From: Phalacrocorax aristotelis
Lineage: Eukaryota; Chordata; Aves; Suliformes; Phalacrocoracidae
Assembly: GCF_949628215.1 (NCBI RefSeq)
Contig: NC_134279.1
Coordinates: 53,680,266-53,744,265, forward strand
Length of the DNA stretch: 64,000 nucleotides
Direction: 5' to 3'
Shown here one piece after another: positions 45,709 through 58,734 of the stretch. The notes under the pieces were generated by a model. It saw only the letters and a list, made by a program, of their open reading frames with translations, searched no databases and was not told where the DNA came from. Positions within the stretch are counted from its first letter, which is position 1. Each line of letters begins with the position of its first letter. The translations under genes were made by a program, and so were the position numbers.

Positions 45709-48700
45709 CAGGACAAAGGATGAAGGCCACTCTGACAGTGAAACCAGTGGAGATGGCTCTCACCATCCTGGTTGTGCTGGGAGGCTCCTACCTCCTAGCT
45801 GGGTAGATACTCAGTGCAAAAAAAGTTTAAAATCCCGCCTACAATAAAAAATAAAGAAAATACTGCCACTGCAAGGCAATCTCTAATTCCCTGGAAAAGC
45901 TGTGGACAAAGCTACATCAACCCATGGAGGAGCGAGGCTGGTAAATGGCAAAGCCCTTGAAGCTCCCACCTCACTGGGAGCTGGGCTGCGACTCCCAACA
46001 CACTTGGCAGAAGCCGGAGGACACACATCAGGTGGTGGTGGCATCTCCAAGCCTTTCCCTGCCATGCTGGGAGTGGCATCATGGATGGTGAGTCACATTT
46101 GTCACTGGCTTCTGCAGCCATCCAGTTATGGCTGGCACATGAGCTGCATCTGAAAAACCGCTTCTGACTTCTGCTGGTGCATGGGTTTATTAGTCCTGAA
46201 TTGAAGGTCCTTACAAGGCTGGGACTGGAATAGCTCAGACAACTCCTCCGTGTCTGTGATAACTGAACTCATTAGTGCCATAGTAGGTGCCACTGGTAAC
46301 AAGGAGGGTGGTATTTTCAGTGCTAGAGTGTCAGCAAGGAGAAGTCCTGTTAGAGAACCCGAGAAGCTAGAAGAAAAAACAAAAACTCAAGAACAGGCAT
46401 ATCCCAGAGCCTGGGAGTCCATTTTTGTCTCGTGCCTTTGACTTTGCTGCGTCTTCTGCCTTCACTGATTATGGAATCAGCTGCTTGATTTTTCTGACAT
46501 TTAGATGTTGTTTTCTTTGTTTGCAGCTTCTTCACATGGTTTCCAGTTCTTAATTTGTCAAGCCAAGAATCTCAGAAATCATTTTTAATGTCAGTTGCAA
46601 TTCCTACTTTGCTGGCAATTCTCTTCTGGGTTTTCTTGCTCGCTGTATTTGTCCGTGCCCCAGGATGACAAGAATCTGCAGTGTCCCCATTTCCTTTCTC
46701 TCAGATATTTTTTTATGAGAGGCCTCTCTAGTTGGAAACTACAACAAAAAAAAAAAAAAACCATTATGTTTTCAGAAAGCAATGAATGCAACAAAAAAGC
46801 TGCTGTATGAATTCATGAGGTCTCCAAGCCCTTTGGCGTGATGGCAGTCACCTCTCTAACTGCTGTGCTGGGACGGCAGATTGCATGAGCTGTGAGCAGA
46901 AGAACTGAATTCCCTAGAAATATGTGAAACCTAGAAAGTGACTAGTCCTACAACTCTGTTTATCCAGTGTCCTCCAAAGTCAATGGGGGCTCTGCAAAAT
47001 CAGCTGGCTTTGGATCAGGCCCCTGCCACCTTCCTGCTGGTTTGTAAGAAACAACAAGGGCCAAGTAGCTATACAAAACCTATCATTCATGGCAGGGTTC
47101 TACAGATACATACACAAAGCAGAGCCACGCAGAGATGTGTGTGTGTGAAAGAACTGTTCTGCTATGGGAAGTTAGCTTAAACTGGCTTTTTTAAAACAGA
47201 ATTAAAACCAGAAGTGTTTTCCAACTTCAAATATTTATATGAATAGCAGTACTGTACTATATCAATCAAACTCTTGTGGACTGAAGACGCGTTGAAATCT
47301 ATGTACCTGATCTCTCAGACAGCTCTGTGAGCTGCTTCGAGGTAGTTTATGTTAAAAAAAAACCCTAGCCCAAATGACAATACCAGAGCTTGTTAGTTCT
47401 CTGTTTACACTGTGTGAACCTAAGTTACCAGCACGACAGGAGAGGATGTATATTTTAGATAACACAATCTGGTTTCTATCTTTTGTATTTTTAGATTTTA
47501 ATCCTATCAGTCTCTCAGCCAAGCAACTGAGTATCATGTTTAACTATTGTTGTATAGAGGGAAAAATCCAAGCTTATCTTAAAAAAAAAAATAGGTTTGA
47601 GTACAAAAACAAAGTTAAACCTAATAATTCCACTTGGAAACTGAGTCTTATTTCTCAAACTCCTCTTTCAGTTCGTGAACCTTGCAGTGATAAAATAAAA
47701 GGAAATGGATTTGCAGAATTTTTGGTTCTGTTGCATGCCTTTTTGTCCCTTGTGAACAGAAATAGACTCTGAGAACTGCCTCTTACAGGCATTATTTCTC
47801 AGCGATTTTCATAACATTTCAAGTATAACATCCACTTTTCCTCTGCCTGCCCTGTAAACACCAATCTGAGAGTCAAGCCAGATCCTCTGCTCTTTCCGCA
47901 CAGTCACAGAGCTCAGGAGCCCCAGCACCATGCCCAGTCCTATGGTCAGAACAGCTCCAGGGGCTGCGGGACCTTCTGGGAACATCTGTGCTGCATGAAC
48001 GGGCCACCTTCATTTTTCACCTCACTTATTGTTGCCTCCCTTCACCCTCCTGCTCTTTCCTCCTGCTTGAAAATTACATTTCAAGCAACTTCTGGTATAG
48101 TGAGAAAACTTCAGGGTCTTGGAAGACGCATTAGCCACGGACAAGGTAGCTGGGCTGGATTTGCAAACTCCAGTTTGGGGTGGGATTTTTGACAGGGATC
48201 TGACTGCTCTTGGCAAGCAGAGTTGCTTGAACAGACAGAGTTCATGGAGTTAATTACCTGTGGAAACCCACTGGTACCATATGGCAGTAATTATGCCCCC
48301 AAGCCCCTTGGTACCAAGCATGAGGATAACAAGTATTAAGTGAAACACTCTCTTCATCTGGGACAATCTTACATATCACTGGGGAAAGGTGTATCCTTAC
48401 ATGCAGTTAAGGCCACCTTTGCAGCCTTGAAATCCACCCTGCTGTACCAGGAGAATGGGCAGGTCCCAAAGATGACCTTACTCTGTTGTGCCCAAGGTTC
48501 AGGAGCTGGTTGTGGCCAGGTAGTTTCCCTCCCTGCTGCTTCAGTATCTGTTGTGATAACTGCTACCTGTACTAGGTGAGCAAGGGTGGCTGGTTTAAAG
48601 GTTAGTGTCCCACTGTCTGTGCAGGTCAGGATATTATGCAAGTTGATTTCCAAATCCAACCAAAGCAAGCAAAACCAGGACACAACAGGAGTCAAGTGCT

Positions 48701-49448
48701 TGGTTAAAAGAAATGTGCATTTTGCCTGAGTAAGGTTTGTAGCTCAGGCCTTTAATACAAATCAAGTCAAGAAAAATATGTTTGACTCAGCACTAGGCTA
48801 GCTATTTTAAAAGCTTTGAACAACACCTCTGATGTGACTGACCTTGAAGAAACTTGTTATTTATGGTGCCATCAGCCAAAAAGATTTGAATTTCCACCAA
48901 GGCTTTGCGGGGTGGTTTCCTAGGAAATTTATAGCAGTGGTAGCAAAAGCAGCAAAAGCAATTCAGATAAGCAAATAAGTAGATCCAGACCTGCATCTTT
49001 CAGTGGATGCAAAATGTAGAGCCAGAGAAAGAGCAGAAAAATTCTGTGTTATGTAAAGGATAGTACTTAGTAATAGATAATATATCATTAACACATGCTA
49101 AATTTCTGAGGGACAATAGATAGTTCATAACTATAGCATATATCAACCATAGCAGCTTTTACCAATGGGCTTCAACTTGCCAGGAGGACAGACTAGATAT
49201 TTGGGTGCTGTATCATCTCTCCCTCTGCTGGTGTGTTCCTTGAGTAGGCTTTCTCCACTTTCCACAGTGATGAATGCTGCTGCCCTCCCTCCTGGCCACC
49301 GCAGTCACCCACGCTCCTCGCCAGCCGCACCATCCATCCCAACACAGGGTTCCAGCCTCTCTGCTCCTGCTTCTTGCTCCTCACTCACCCTCGCTACAGC
49401 TCTGTTAACAAAAACCCTGACATAGCATCTGTCAGCCACTTAATAGTC
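45709..49448. other. Unique stretch between two CR1 copies
   Basis: No recognisable gene or repeat family. There is a run of about 17 A near 46747-46763 with no clear retrocopy body. Open frames such as 47374-47772 and 48369-48695 show no domain. I see nothing else. Confidence 0.45.
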
Positions 49449-50103
49449 ACTTGACCATGAGCCAGCAGTGTGCCCTTGTGGCCAAGGTGGCCAACGGTAT
49501 CCTGGGACGCATTAAAAGGAGTGTGGCCAGCAGGTTGAGAAAGGTTATCCTCCCCCTCTACTCCCCCCTAGTGAGGCCACATCTGGAGTACTGTGTCCAG
49601 TTCTGGGCCTCCCAGTTTAAGAAGGACATGGAACTGCTTGAGCAAGTCCAGCGGAGAGCTACGAAGATGATCAGGGGACTGGAGCATCTCCCTTATGAGG
49701 AAAGGCTGAGAGGCTTGGGTGTGTTCAGCCTGGAGAAAAGAAGACTGAGGGGGGATTTCATCAATACCTATAAATATCTTAAAGTGTGGGTGTCAGGATG
49801 ATGGGACTAGGCTCTTTCCAATAGTGCCCAACGACAGGCCAAGGGGCAATGGGCACAAGTTGGAACACAGGAAGTTCCACCACAATATGAGAAAAAAATT
49901 CTTCCCTGTGAGGGTGCCAGAGCAGTGGCACAGGCTGCCCAGGGAGGGTGTGGAGTCTCCTTCCCTGGAAATATTCAACACCTCCCTGGATGCATTCTGT
50001 GCCCCCTTCCTTAGGTGTGCCTGCTCAAGCAGGGGGGTTGGACAAGATGATCTCCAGAGGTCCCTTCCAACCCCTGCCATTCTGTGATTCTGTGATTCTG
50101 TAA
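49449..50103 (+). mobile_element. CR1 LINE 3' fragment, ATTCTGTG-tailed
   Basis: A 655-base 5'-truncated CR1. It begins inside ORF2 with [20 protein letters not shown], followed by [37 protein letters not shown] and [14 protein letters not shown] (49451-49801). A single frameshift near 49795 leads to the last block (49824-50087) with [18 protein letters not shown]. The tail has three ATTCTGTR octamers (50079-50102). The sequence and tail match the minus-strand copy at 5427-7760, so both belong to the same or a close subfamily; this copy is less decayed. Confidence 0.92.
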
Positions 50104-53100
50104 TAACCCTTTCAAAACAATGTGTTAAACATGTCTCTGTGTAAAGAAGAGGAAAGAAATATTTAGGGTCAGTTCCACCTCCAAAGCAATTTTGGAAAAA
50201 GTATCTGCAAACACTGGAAGGGTCCCCTTCACGGGTTTCTTTACCATACTCATTACCATCAATGTATTTATTCCTGTTGCTCCTGCACAAGTGTGTCAAA
50301 CTTTAGCAATACCTTAGAAACCACAGGAAGATTTCTGGAGGTTTACTTGGCCCCTGTATTCCTCCTCTTCCTCCTGTGGCCGCTCCCGCACCCCACAAAC
50401 CCCAGCACCTGCAGCACCACCACCAGCACTGCTGGACCTGATGAACCCATAGGCAGTGCAGGAAGCCCTGAGGGAGGCTGAATTTGTACTGATTCTGGGA
50501 CTTCTGGGCACTTCTGGTAACCTCACTGCAAGTCCGAGCCGACTTTTGCTTTGGTAGTGGCAATGCTCTGCTGCGCCCATCACCCAGCTGTTTTCAGCCC
50601 CGTTACTTAATCTGCAGAGTGGTTTACAATCTTTGCTCTATTCAGGGTAAGGAGCACAACTGATAAAAGGCAGAGGGGAGGAACTTTTAAAGAGACAGAT
50701 AATTACAGACCTGTGACAAAAGTCTGAAGACTTTTGAAGACCTCTCTTGAGAACAAATGAGGTATCAGATGTTATCCTAGGAACACATGGACCTATTCAT
50801 TTCAAGATATGCCATCAAAGAAAATAACTACCTGATGCTTTTCCTCATACAGCACTATAAATGCCTCATATTCATGTTTCCATAGTTTCATATTTTCTTG
50901 TAATCACTATACTTGTACTTCCTTAGCAATAATAAACACAGCACTTGCCACATCCACAGCTACAGGGCCTTGGAGCATTTTCCAAGACTGATGTTGATCT
51001 TCAAAATTCCCTAGGCACAGGGTCTGCCTGTGACATCCTTTAGTTTAATATGTCAAATGTAAGGTAAGAGGCAGAGGCACTGACTGGAAGCTGGAAACAC
51101 AGATATCTCGGTGCCCCATTCCCTTTTTAGCGTTTAAATACCTCTTGGTTTCAGCAGTTTAGGCATGGCTACATCACCTCACTCTGCAAAACCTGAACTC
51201 AGCAGCGTCCCTGCAATGGGGCAGTGTGCGGGGCTTGGAGAGGGCCATCTCCTTGGGAGGCTCAGCTCATGCCCTATAACAGGGGAGTAAAGGGGCTGCT
51301 GTTCAGTTTCCTTAATTTTTTTAAAGCCGGCTTTGGTGTGCACTGTTCCCATCAGGTGCCACAGCCTCTCCCCTGACTAGAGCAGGGCCAAGGCCCAGCA
51401 CATCCCTGATGCAGCACTCAGGGAGGTGCCCAAAGCCAGCCTGGATGTATTTGAGTGCAGGTGTGCCCAAGGCACAGGCTGGAGAAAGCTAAGAGAAATG
51501 CCCAAGACACAGGCAGGTTAAAATCTAGAAACACAGAGGGGTTAGAACAGGAGGAAAGCAAGACAGATGATTCATTAAATGAACAGCAGCACACTGTCTT
51601 TCTTTTCATACCCTACTTACAAAAGGATGTGATTTTGTGATGAGCGATCATGGGACAGATCAGAGGCTAGCCAACAAGTGACTTACATAACAAGCTTACT
51701 CCAAAGGACATGATGCCAGAACACCCTGTAACAAGGATACTAGAGAACAGTTTTAATAACATATTCCAAACTTCCTGAGGTTGTTTATACCTTACTTCAG
51801 ACTGATTAAAAGCTTTTTCTTACATGTGGACTGGTGTGGAATACCTTCTAGCTAGTTCTGGAAGTTCTGGGTGCAGAACACAGCACATACTTTCTCAGCA
51901 AAGGACTGAAGAATTGCTTATATATCTCAAGAAAAAAAAGTCACTTAATTACAAGGTTTGGGGTTTATTCCAAAGCTTTTCCTTCTATAAATTAACATCT
52001 CAAACAGGAGATTAGCTGTTATTTTTAGAGCAATTTTATGGTGTAGATATTATTCTGCAGCTTTTTCTTTCTCAGACGTTAGAAGGGCTCTGGGGATCGA
52101 TGACGATCTGTGAAACATCATATGTAAATCGTTAGTCTGACCAGAAAGAGGGCCAGATTCACTTCTGCACCCCAGATTTATGCTAATGCAAACCCCACTG
52201 ACAATGGCACAAAGCTCAAGAGTTGCAACTATGAATCAGACCCAAAGTCATTACAGACTGAAACTAGTTACTAATGAATGGCTTGTTTGGTGAGCCATAT
52301 GAAAAAAGATGGTGTTTTCAGTACAGATCCTAGAAGACAGATGTCCACATTTCAGAAATTACTTCCAAACTGGCACTACTTGGCACCCTTAGAAGAGAGA
52401 AAAAAAGATTTAAAAGAACACTGTTCATCTGAAAACATATTTGTGTCTGAACTATATTTACCCACTATGGCCTGTGAGGTTTTGAAGGAAGGATTCAGTT
52501 CTGCAGTTGTGCTGTTGATTGTGGTGGTCTCTAGCTCCCAGAAATACTTTAATGCATCTCACCTGAATTGATAAAAGCCAAAAAAGAATGCAGCTATTTC
52601 TAGTTCGTCTTCTTCTACCAGGTATTGTGCCTCTTTTCCCAAGTATCTCCTCCACTTGTTTCCAGCTCATCTGATCTACAGAGATCCCTCAAAGTAGCCA
52701 GGTGAGGACCCTAGTGCAAAGGATTTAAAATCTCCCTGTAGGGTCAAGCTTCTTAAATGCTTTTTGCAGCCCTTTGCATAGCTCAGAGACTGGAGAAGTC
52801 TCCACACCCAAAGGGGAACCCCACAGAGCCACAGGCTCAGCGCATGTTCAGGGTGAAGGAAACAGCAGTTCTGCCCTGCTTTCCTCTGTACGAGGAGATT
52901 TGTACCTGCATCCCTTTCCCAGGAGACTGTCTTACCCTTGCAAACTGTTGTGCAGCACTGAAAAGCTTCTTCAGTCTCTCCCCTTGATGTGGTCTCGCTT
53001 CGCACACTACATTTGAACATGAATTGATTGCTCCAGAGGGAGCATTACAGTGCAGTGACTAGGGCACCCAGGTGGGAGCTGGGACACCCAGGACCATCAG

Positions 53101-56100
53101 CGCTAATAAATATTTAATCTCCATATGCAAAGTGTAACAGCTTCAGTGAGAGAGACTCTGCACCTGCCAGCCCTGCTCAACCCAGAGCCTGCACAACCAG
53201 GATGGCAGGAAAACAAGGCTTCAAGCAGATGGCAGAGTTGAACTTGGATCTCCCAAACCATAAGCATGTGCTTTAGTCAATCTGCACATCCAGCCCAATT
53301 AGTGAGCAGTGCCAGATCCGCCAAAGCCACATTTTTCTCATGCTAAATGATTGATCAAAACAAAAGAAAACAACTCACCCAGACTCACCAGTTAGTCTTG
53401 CTGCTGATCACGGCCCCACAGGCAGTGCCAGTGTTTCACAACAGTCGCTTTCCTCAGCTGTCAGCATGCATCCTTTAGACACCAGCAGGGAATAAAGCAT
53501 GAAACCGGAGACAGGGAGTTGTTTAATGACAGAAATTGACAAAGACAGGTGTAATCCTCAAGCTACTTTTAGCTCATTTTAGGAAATAAGCAGGTATCAT
53601 TTTGACAGCATGCCTTTAGCAAACAAAGGTAGAGATTCCCATGGTAAGATGTGGTCTTCCTAGAGGACCCAGTCCTCATTCTGTTGATAAATAGTGCCAG
53701 CTTTATCACAGCTTGGATGGGAGTTTTTGTGAAATCAGTCTAGAAAAGTACATTTTAAGTTCAGCTTTCAGTGCTATTTAACATTATTGTTAAATGATGG
53801 CTATAGTGTGATACAAATTGAAGGAAGTCTATTAGTATCTGCCCTTGATTTCACAGCTGCTGTATAAACACCAGCTTTGCCTCTGATGTTGCCCTTTCTT
53901 TACCTGCAGCTGCTCCTTTGCTGCAAACTTTGAGCAAGGTTTAACTTTGGTTCATTTTATCTCTAGCACCTTCCCTACCTGTGGACGTGCTTCTGCCCTT
54001 TTCCTGCCACTTCTCATTAGCCTAAAACACAGTTTTGCTTCTCAGTTCTCCATTCCTTATAAACTTAATTTCCAAGAAGCAAAAAGTGAAAAAGAATATA
54101 CATCTAAAACCCCAAGAAGTACAAAATTTAAACCAGGGAGATGATTTGTGTCCTGGGAAGAGTTTGAGGTCACCCTGTTCTACTGCTCCGCATTGTGATC
54201 CAGGCCTGCAGCCTCCTTGACAGATTCCACGCACACAGACTGGGTAGCTGTAGGAAAAAAAGGACAAACGCCACCCCTCTCCAGCTGTGCCTTCACATAC
54301 AGAGACAAATCCTGCTAGGAAATGACAAGGAGCCGCTAAAGGAAACGGACTCCAGAGATATGAAATGCTCAATGCTGCCTCCCTAGGAATGGATGAGATG
54401 AAAGAAGTATCAGATCTAAACCAGACCCTGCACATACACCTGCGACTGTGTACACACAGATGTCTGAACCTGCAGAAGACAAAAAGCAGACAAGCAACTC
54501 AACCTGATAGGGGAATACGGGTATTTATGTTCTTACATGCAAATGACTGCATATAAGCAGATTATAAATCTGGCCTTTGTGAAAATGGGGGAGAAAAATA
54601 GAAGTTAATCACCATTTCTTGAAGTTCTGCTTTATAGGTGTGAATACTTGAGACTGAAGGCAGTTCCTGGATCTCCTATTGAGTATAGCCCTTGAACTTT
54701 CTCTTGGTTTTAGTCAAATTACTGTTAATTATTAAACCTCATCCAGGAAAACTCTAGTACTGTTTAGCAACAGCTTCTGGGATTCTCATTTTTACAGAGT
54801 TACTAGCAAACTGAAAAAGACAAAAGGAAGGAATTTTTTTTCCCTGCCAAATCAGGTGAATATGCACATAATACTACTTTCTCCCAGAGAATGAAGTTCT
54901 GGAGAAGCAGCCCTAAAATCTTTTGTGAACTCCTGTGGACTTCTGTGCTAGCAGAAGGAGAGTTGGACTGGCTATGTACTGTATCAGATTGCTTTGCCAT
55001 GTCTTTGCGTTGGATGGAGAAGTCCCAGCTGCTGGCATCACAGCTTCTTCACTTTCATTTGTACACAGTGCATTGCTAGCTCTCACCATTGCAGATAACC
55101 ATCATCACGTGAAGCAAGCAAAACCTGAAAGTCCACCAAATGGCACTGAAAGAACCCAGCATGTTTTGCCTTGGTTTTAAATCATGCCTTGGAGGACCAG
55201 CCTATGATTTTTTGTTATTCAGTACAGCAATGCTTCAGGTTTTTTCCTGAGCACCATCATCATTTTGCCCCCTAGACATCTATCAGGGCTAATAAGGTCA
55301 GCCAGTGAGAAGTATATTGCACACTATATAATCAAGACAGACTTGGAGTCAAAATCCTTCTATGTCAGTAGGAATCTTTCCAGACTTGTACCAGAAGGTG
55401 AATAGGGATGAAACAGTGCATGAGGACATCTTGGATAACTCTTTGATAATATATTGGAAGCAGAGATGGGAATGCACATCCATTTACAAAGGACCGAGGG
55501 GTCATGAACTCAAGTTCTGGAGATGGTGTTGGGGGACTGGTGCATATTGTCTATTTATTGTTTTGATAATACTGTTTCTCTGTTTCTTCTTTCTTTTCTC
55601 CAATGGGCAGCTTTTGCATCAGAATACTTATTTTTTTAAAGAGACAATCTAGCTGTGTTCCTCAACAGTCACTCACGTGTATGTCCCTTCGAAATCTGTA
55701 GGTTTTAAACCCAAGACTGAGCTCTGATTCAAAGTATTCCAGTAAGCATGGAGCAAAGTACCGCAGTGAGCACCAAGTAAAGCATCTGTGTCCTCCAGAG
55801 CACTGTTCAGGCAAATGAGTCACAGCACCTGCAGGAAGAAGGAATCAAACTGATTTTCCAAAGTACCGACCACTAACATATCATGGAGGTGATGTGGCCT
55901 TAAGGGAGAGGAAGGACAAGAAAGGACAATAGTATTGCTGATTTGTGACTTCCATAATCACCTGTTTGCAGAATTAAGAGGGAGGAAAGCAGGAAAGGCA
56001 AGCATGTGCCAGTTGCCTCTTTCTAGCTGTTGCATGCTAAGGAACCTTTCTGCCAATTTCTTTGCAAAAAGAGCTGAACTTGCTGAAGCCCGAGCTGGGG

Positions 56101-58156
56101 GGCGTGGTGGGGATGGGTATACTGGAACTGTACAGATAGTCCCTGCTCCTCCAGCTCCCCTAGGGCCCTTTTATTACCTGGCAGCTTTTGCTTTCATTAC
56201 TCCATCCAAAACAATAATTTAATTTTCATGCAAAGTTTTCTCTCCAGAGAGAAACTATGGCCCTTTTGAGCAGACATATAGCTGTGAATCTGTGTATTTA
56301 GCAGAATTTATTCTACACAATCAGTGACAACTAAGGTCACATGCTGAAACTGCATGTCTATATTTTAGATAAAATTTCAACAAACCCTTTTGATGTAGTC
56401 AAGTTAACATAATGAAAAGTTTGAAAGATGTATAACTTCTGCGACAAAATCATATTCTCTGTTGCTTTGAAATACCAGTATTTGTGTCCAGCCTTTGAGC
56501 ACTTCTAGTTGCAGAACTACTAAAGCCAGAAAAATTCAATGGTTAGCAAAAATGGAATGTCTTCAAGATGTGCCTGCTCTACTAAAAAGATTTGATCTCA
56601 GTCTAGGCTGTGAGTCACATAAGATAGAGAATAATTGATTTGTCATTGATGTTGTTAAAATGTTTTATAAAGATGGGGGGTTTTTTACTAAATTAAACCC
56701 ATTCTCACCTTGTTTATTCCAGATTCATTGAAAAAAATAAAACTTCCAAATATTCCCAAAACTTTCTGGCAGGTGTTTTAATGAAATAAAAAAATAAGAA
56801 AAATGTTTATTTTAATTTCATGAAAGATGCAGAGGATATATTTCAATGCAACAGATGACCTATATTTGGAGTTCTTGACCATTCAAAGAGAGAAGAAGGT
56901 ACAGTTACATATATATAAACAACCCAATCTCATGACATCACATCAAGTTCAACAATATAGGAGTATCGTAAAATCATAATTTATGAGCATTTTAGCCGCT
57001 GCATGGCTACTTGACATAAAACTGTAGCTAAAAAGAAGAATGGGTGGTTTGAAGCATCGACAGGAGGATCAGCTGTCAGCTGGACAAATCCAGCCCAGAT
57101 TGCCAACAGCAATATTATAGTAAGGGAACTACCACTGCTATTACCTTCTGGCAGCTGTTTGACTTAAGTAAAATCAGTCAGTGGACTGCTATGATATTTT
57201 TAGGTTACCTATCCTCTAGTTTCTGGACAGTGCCAAAAAAGCTCTCAGACCACTCACTAGAAGAGAGGTGTCAATGCACAAAACTCAGGGAGGGTGTCTT
57301 GAGCAGTGGTAAGCACACCTAGAAGTAAGAAACTTCAAGGCAGAACCACAAAATCCTCTGAGCCCTAAAAGAGCCTCCTTCAGTGCAGGGCTGGGACAAA
57401 GTGGCTGCTTTTATGGTTTTCTGAAGTTCTCCTGGTGATTTCCTCAAGGCAAAATCCTTAATTGTCCCTCTAGGTGGTCCAGAAGTGTCACACTTCTGGA
57501 CTTACTGGTCTTGGCCAGATCCTTGCTCAATGCTCCTGTGTGAATGAAGACAGAGGTGCTTTGTCCTGGACAATGGTGACAGGGTTTGAGCCTTTCTAGG
57601 ACTGTAGGGTGTGTTATATGATGATAGTTACCCTGTCCTAGTGCTTCCATGGTCCCATTCCCTCTTCCACCACACACAACTGTATGGGGGTCCTTCTACC
57701 TCCCTCATCAGCAGATGATCCAGTCCCACCTGCTGTTGTTGGAGGGGTCTACCAAACCAGACCCAGTAGACTGTTCCCCTGTGGCATGAGCCAGACAGGT
57801 CTCAGCAGTAAGGCCAGCACTACGCATGTGGCTGGAGGAACACAACAGGAGCCTGGGGACAGCGTGGCAGACAAGGTGTTGGGACAAGACACATAGTATT
57901 GGAGAGAGGAGGGGACAAGGAGAGAGGTCTGCCATGAGCTACATCACCACCATTCTGTAGATATGTGAGAAAACCCTTCCCTTCTGCTGACTTAGCACTC
58001 TCACAAGCCCCCTGCTCAGTCTTTGGTGCAGAAGAAGACAACCTTAGAAGCATTGTGACAAAATTTAGTGCTGGTGCAGCAGAGCTCCTTTAGCTGAGAT
58101 GGTCTCAAGATTAACATGCAGCAGGTTCACAGACAGAGGTGATGTCTTTTACAACC
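50104..58156. other. Unique non-coding stretch
   Basis: No gene or transposon is recognised. A perfect 21-base palindrome lies at 57479-57499. Short pyrimidine, purine and A-rich tracts occur (for example near 56655 and 56790). Open frames are short with no domains. Confidence 0.45.
57479..57499. repeat. Perfect 10-1-10 palindrome
   Basis: CCAGAAGTGT, one base C, then ACACTTCTGG: a perfect inverted repeat with a single-base centre. Such an arm length could bind a dimeric factor or form a small cruciform. No neighbouring gene explains it. Confidence 0.5.
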
Positions 58157-58734
58157 TGTGGTAGGTTGATCTTGGCTGGATGCCAGGTGCCCACCAAGCC
58201 GCTCTATCACTGCCCTCCTCATCAGGATGGTGGGGGGAGAAAATAAGATGGAAAAAAGCTCATGGCTCAATATAAAGACAGTTAAATAAGGCAAAAGCAA
58301 AGGCCACATGCAGAAGCGAAGGAAAACAAAAGACTATTCTCTGCTTCCCATCAGCAAGCAATGTCCAGCCACTTTCTGGGAAACAGGGCTTCAGTATGTG
58401 TAGCAGTTGCTCCAGAAGACAAACGTCATAATAACAAATGCCCCCCTCCTCCCTCTCCTTTCTCTTACCTGTTATTGCTGAGCAGACATCATATGGTATG
58501 GAATATCCCTTTGGTCGGTTTGGGTCAGCTGTCATGGCTACGTCCCCTCCCAAGATCTTGCCCACCCCCAGCCTACTGGTGAGGGAGGAATGCTGAAGAA
58601 ACAGCCTTGATGCTGTACAAGCACTGCTCAGCAGTAGCAGTGACACTGGTGTGTTATCAGCACCTTTCTAGCTACCAATACAAAGCACAGTACTACGAGG
58701 GCTGCTAAAGGGAAAATTAACTCCATCTCAGACA
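58157..58734 (-). mobile_element. Solo LTR related to the provirus LTRs
   Basis: A 578-base LTR, minus sense, that starts TGTCTGAGATGGAGTTAATT and ends in CA (plus strand TGTGGTAGG at 58157). Its U3 part matches the provirus LTRs: the GTGTTATCA block, the GAAAATTAACTC start, and the block ATCATATGGTATGGAATATC (58488-58507) followed by CCTTTGG. Its R/U5 part is unrelated or very diverged. No internal retroviral sequence flanks it, so it is a solo LTR left by recombination between two LTRs. Target-site duplication is not clear (CAACC before, GACCC after). No canonical AATAAA is seen in the R position. Confidence 0.82.

Noticed and set aside
46747..46763. A17 run considered as the tail of a processed retrocopy
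   Set aside because: No gene-like body upstream in either direction and no flanking duplication found.
47374..47772. A 132-codon plus-strand frame
   Set aside because: Low-complexity, K/N/S-rich, includes an AAAAAAAA tract; no recognisable domain.
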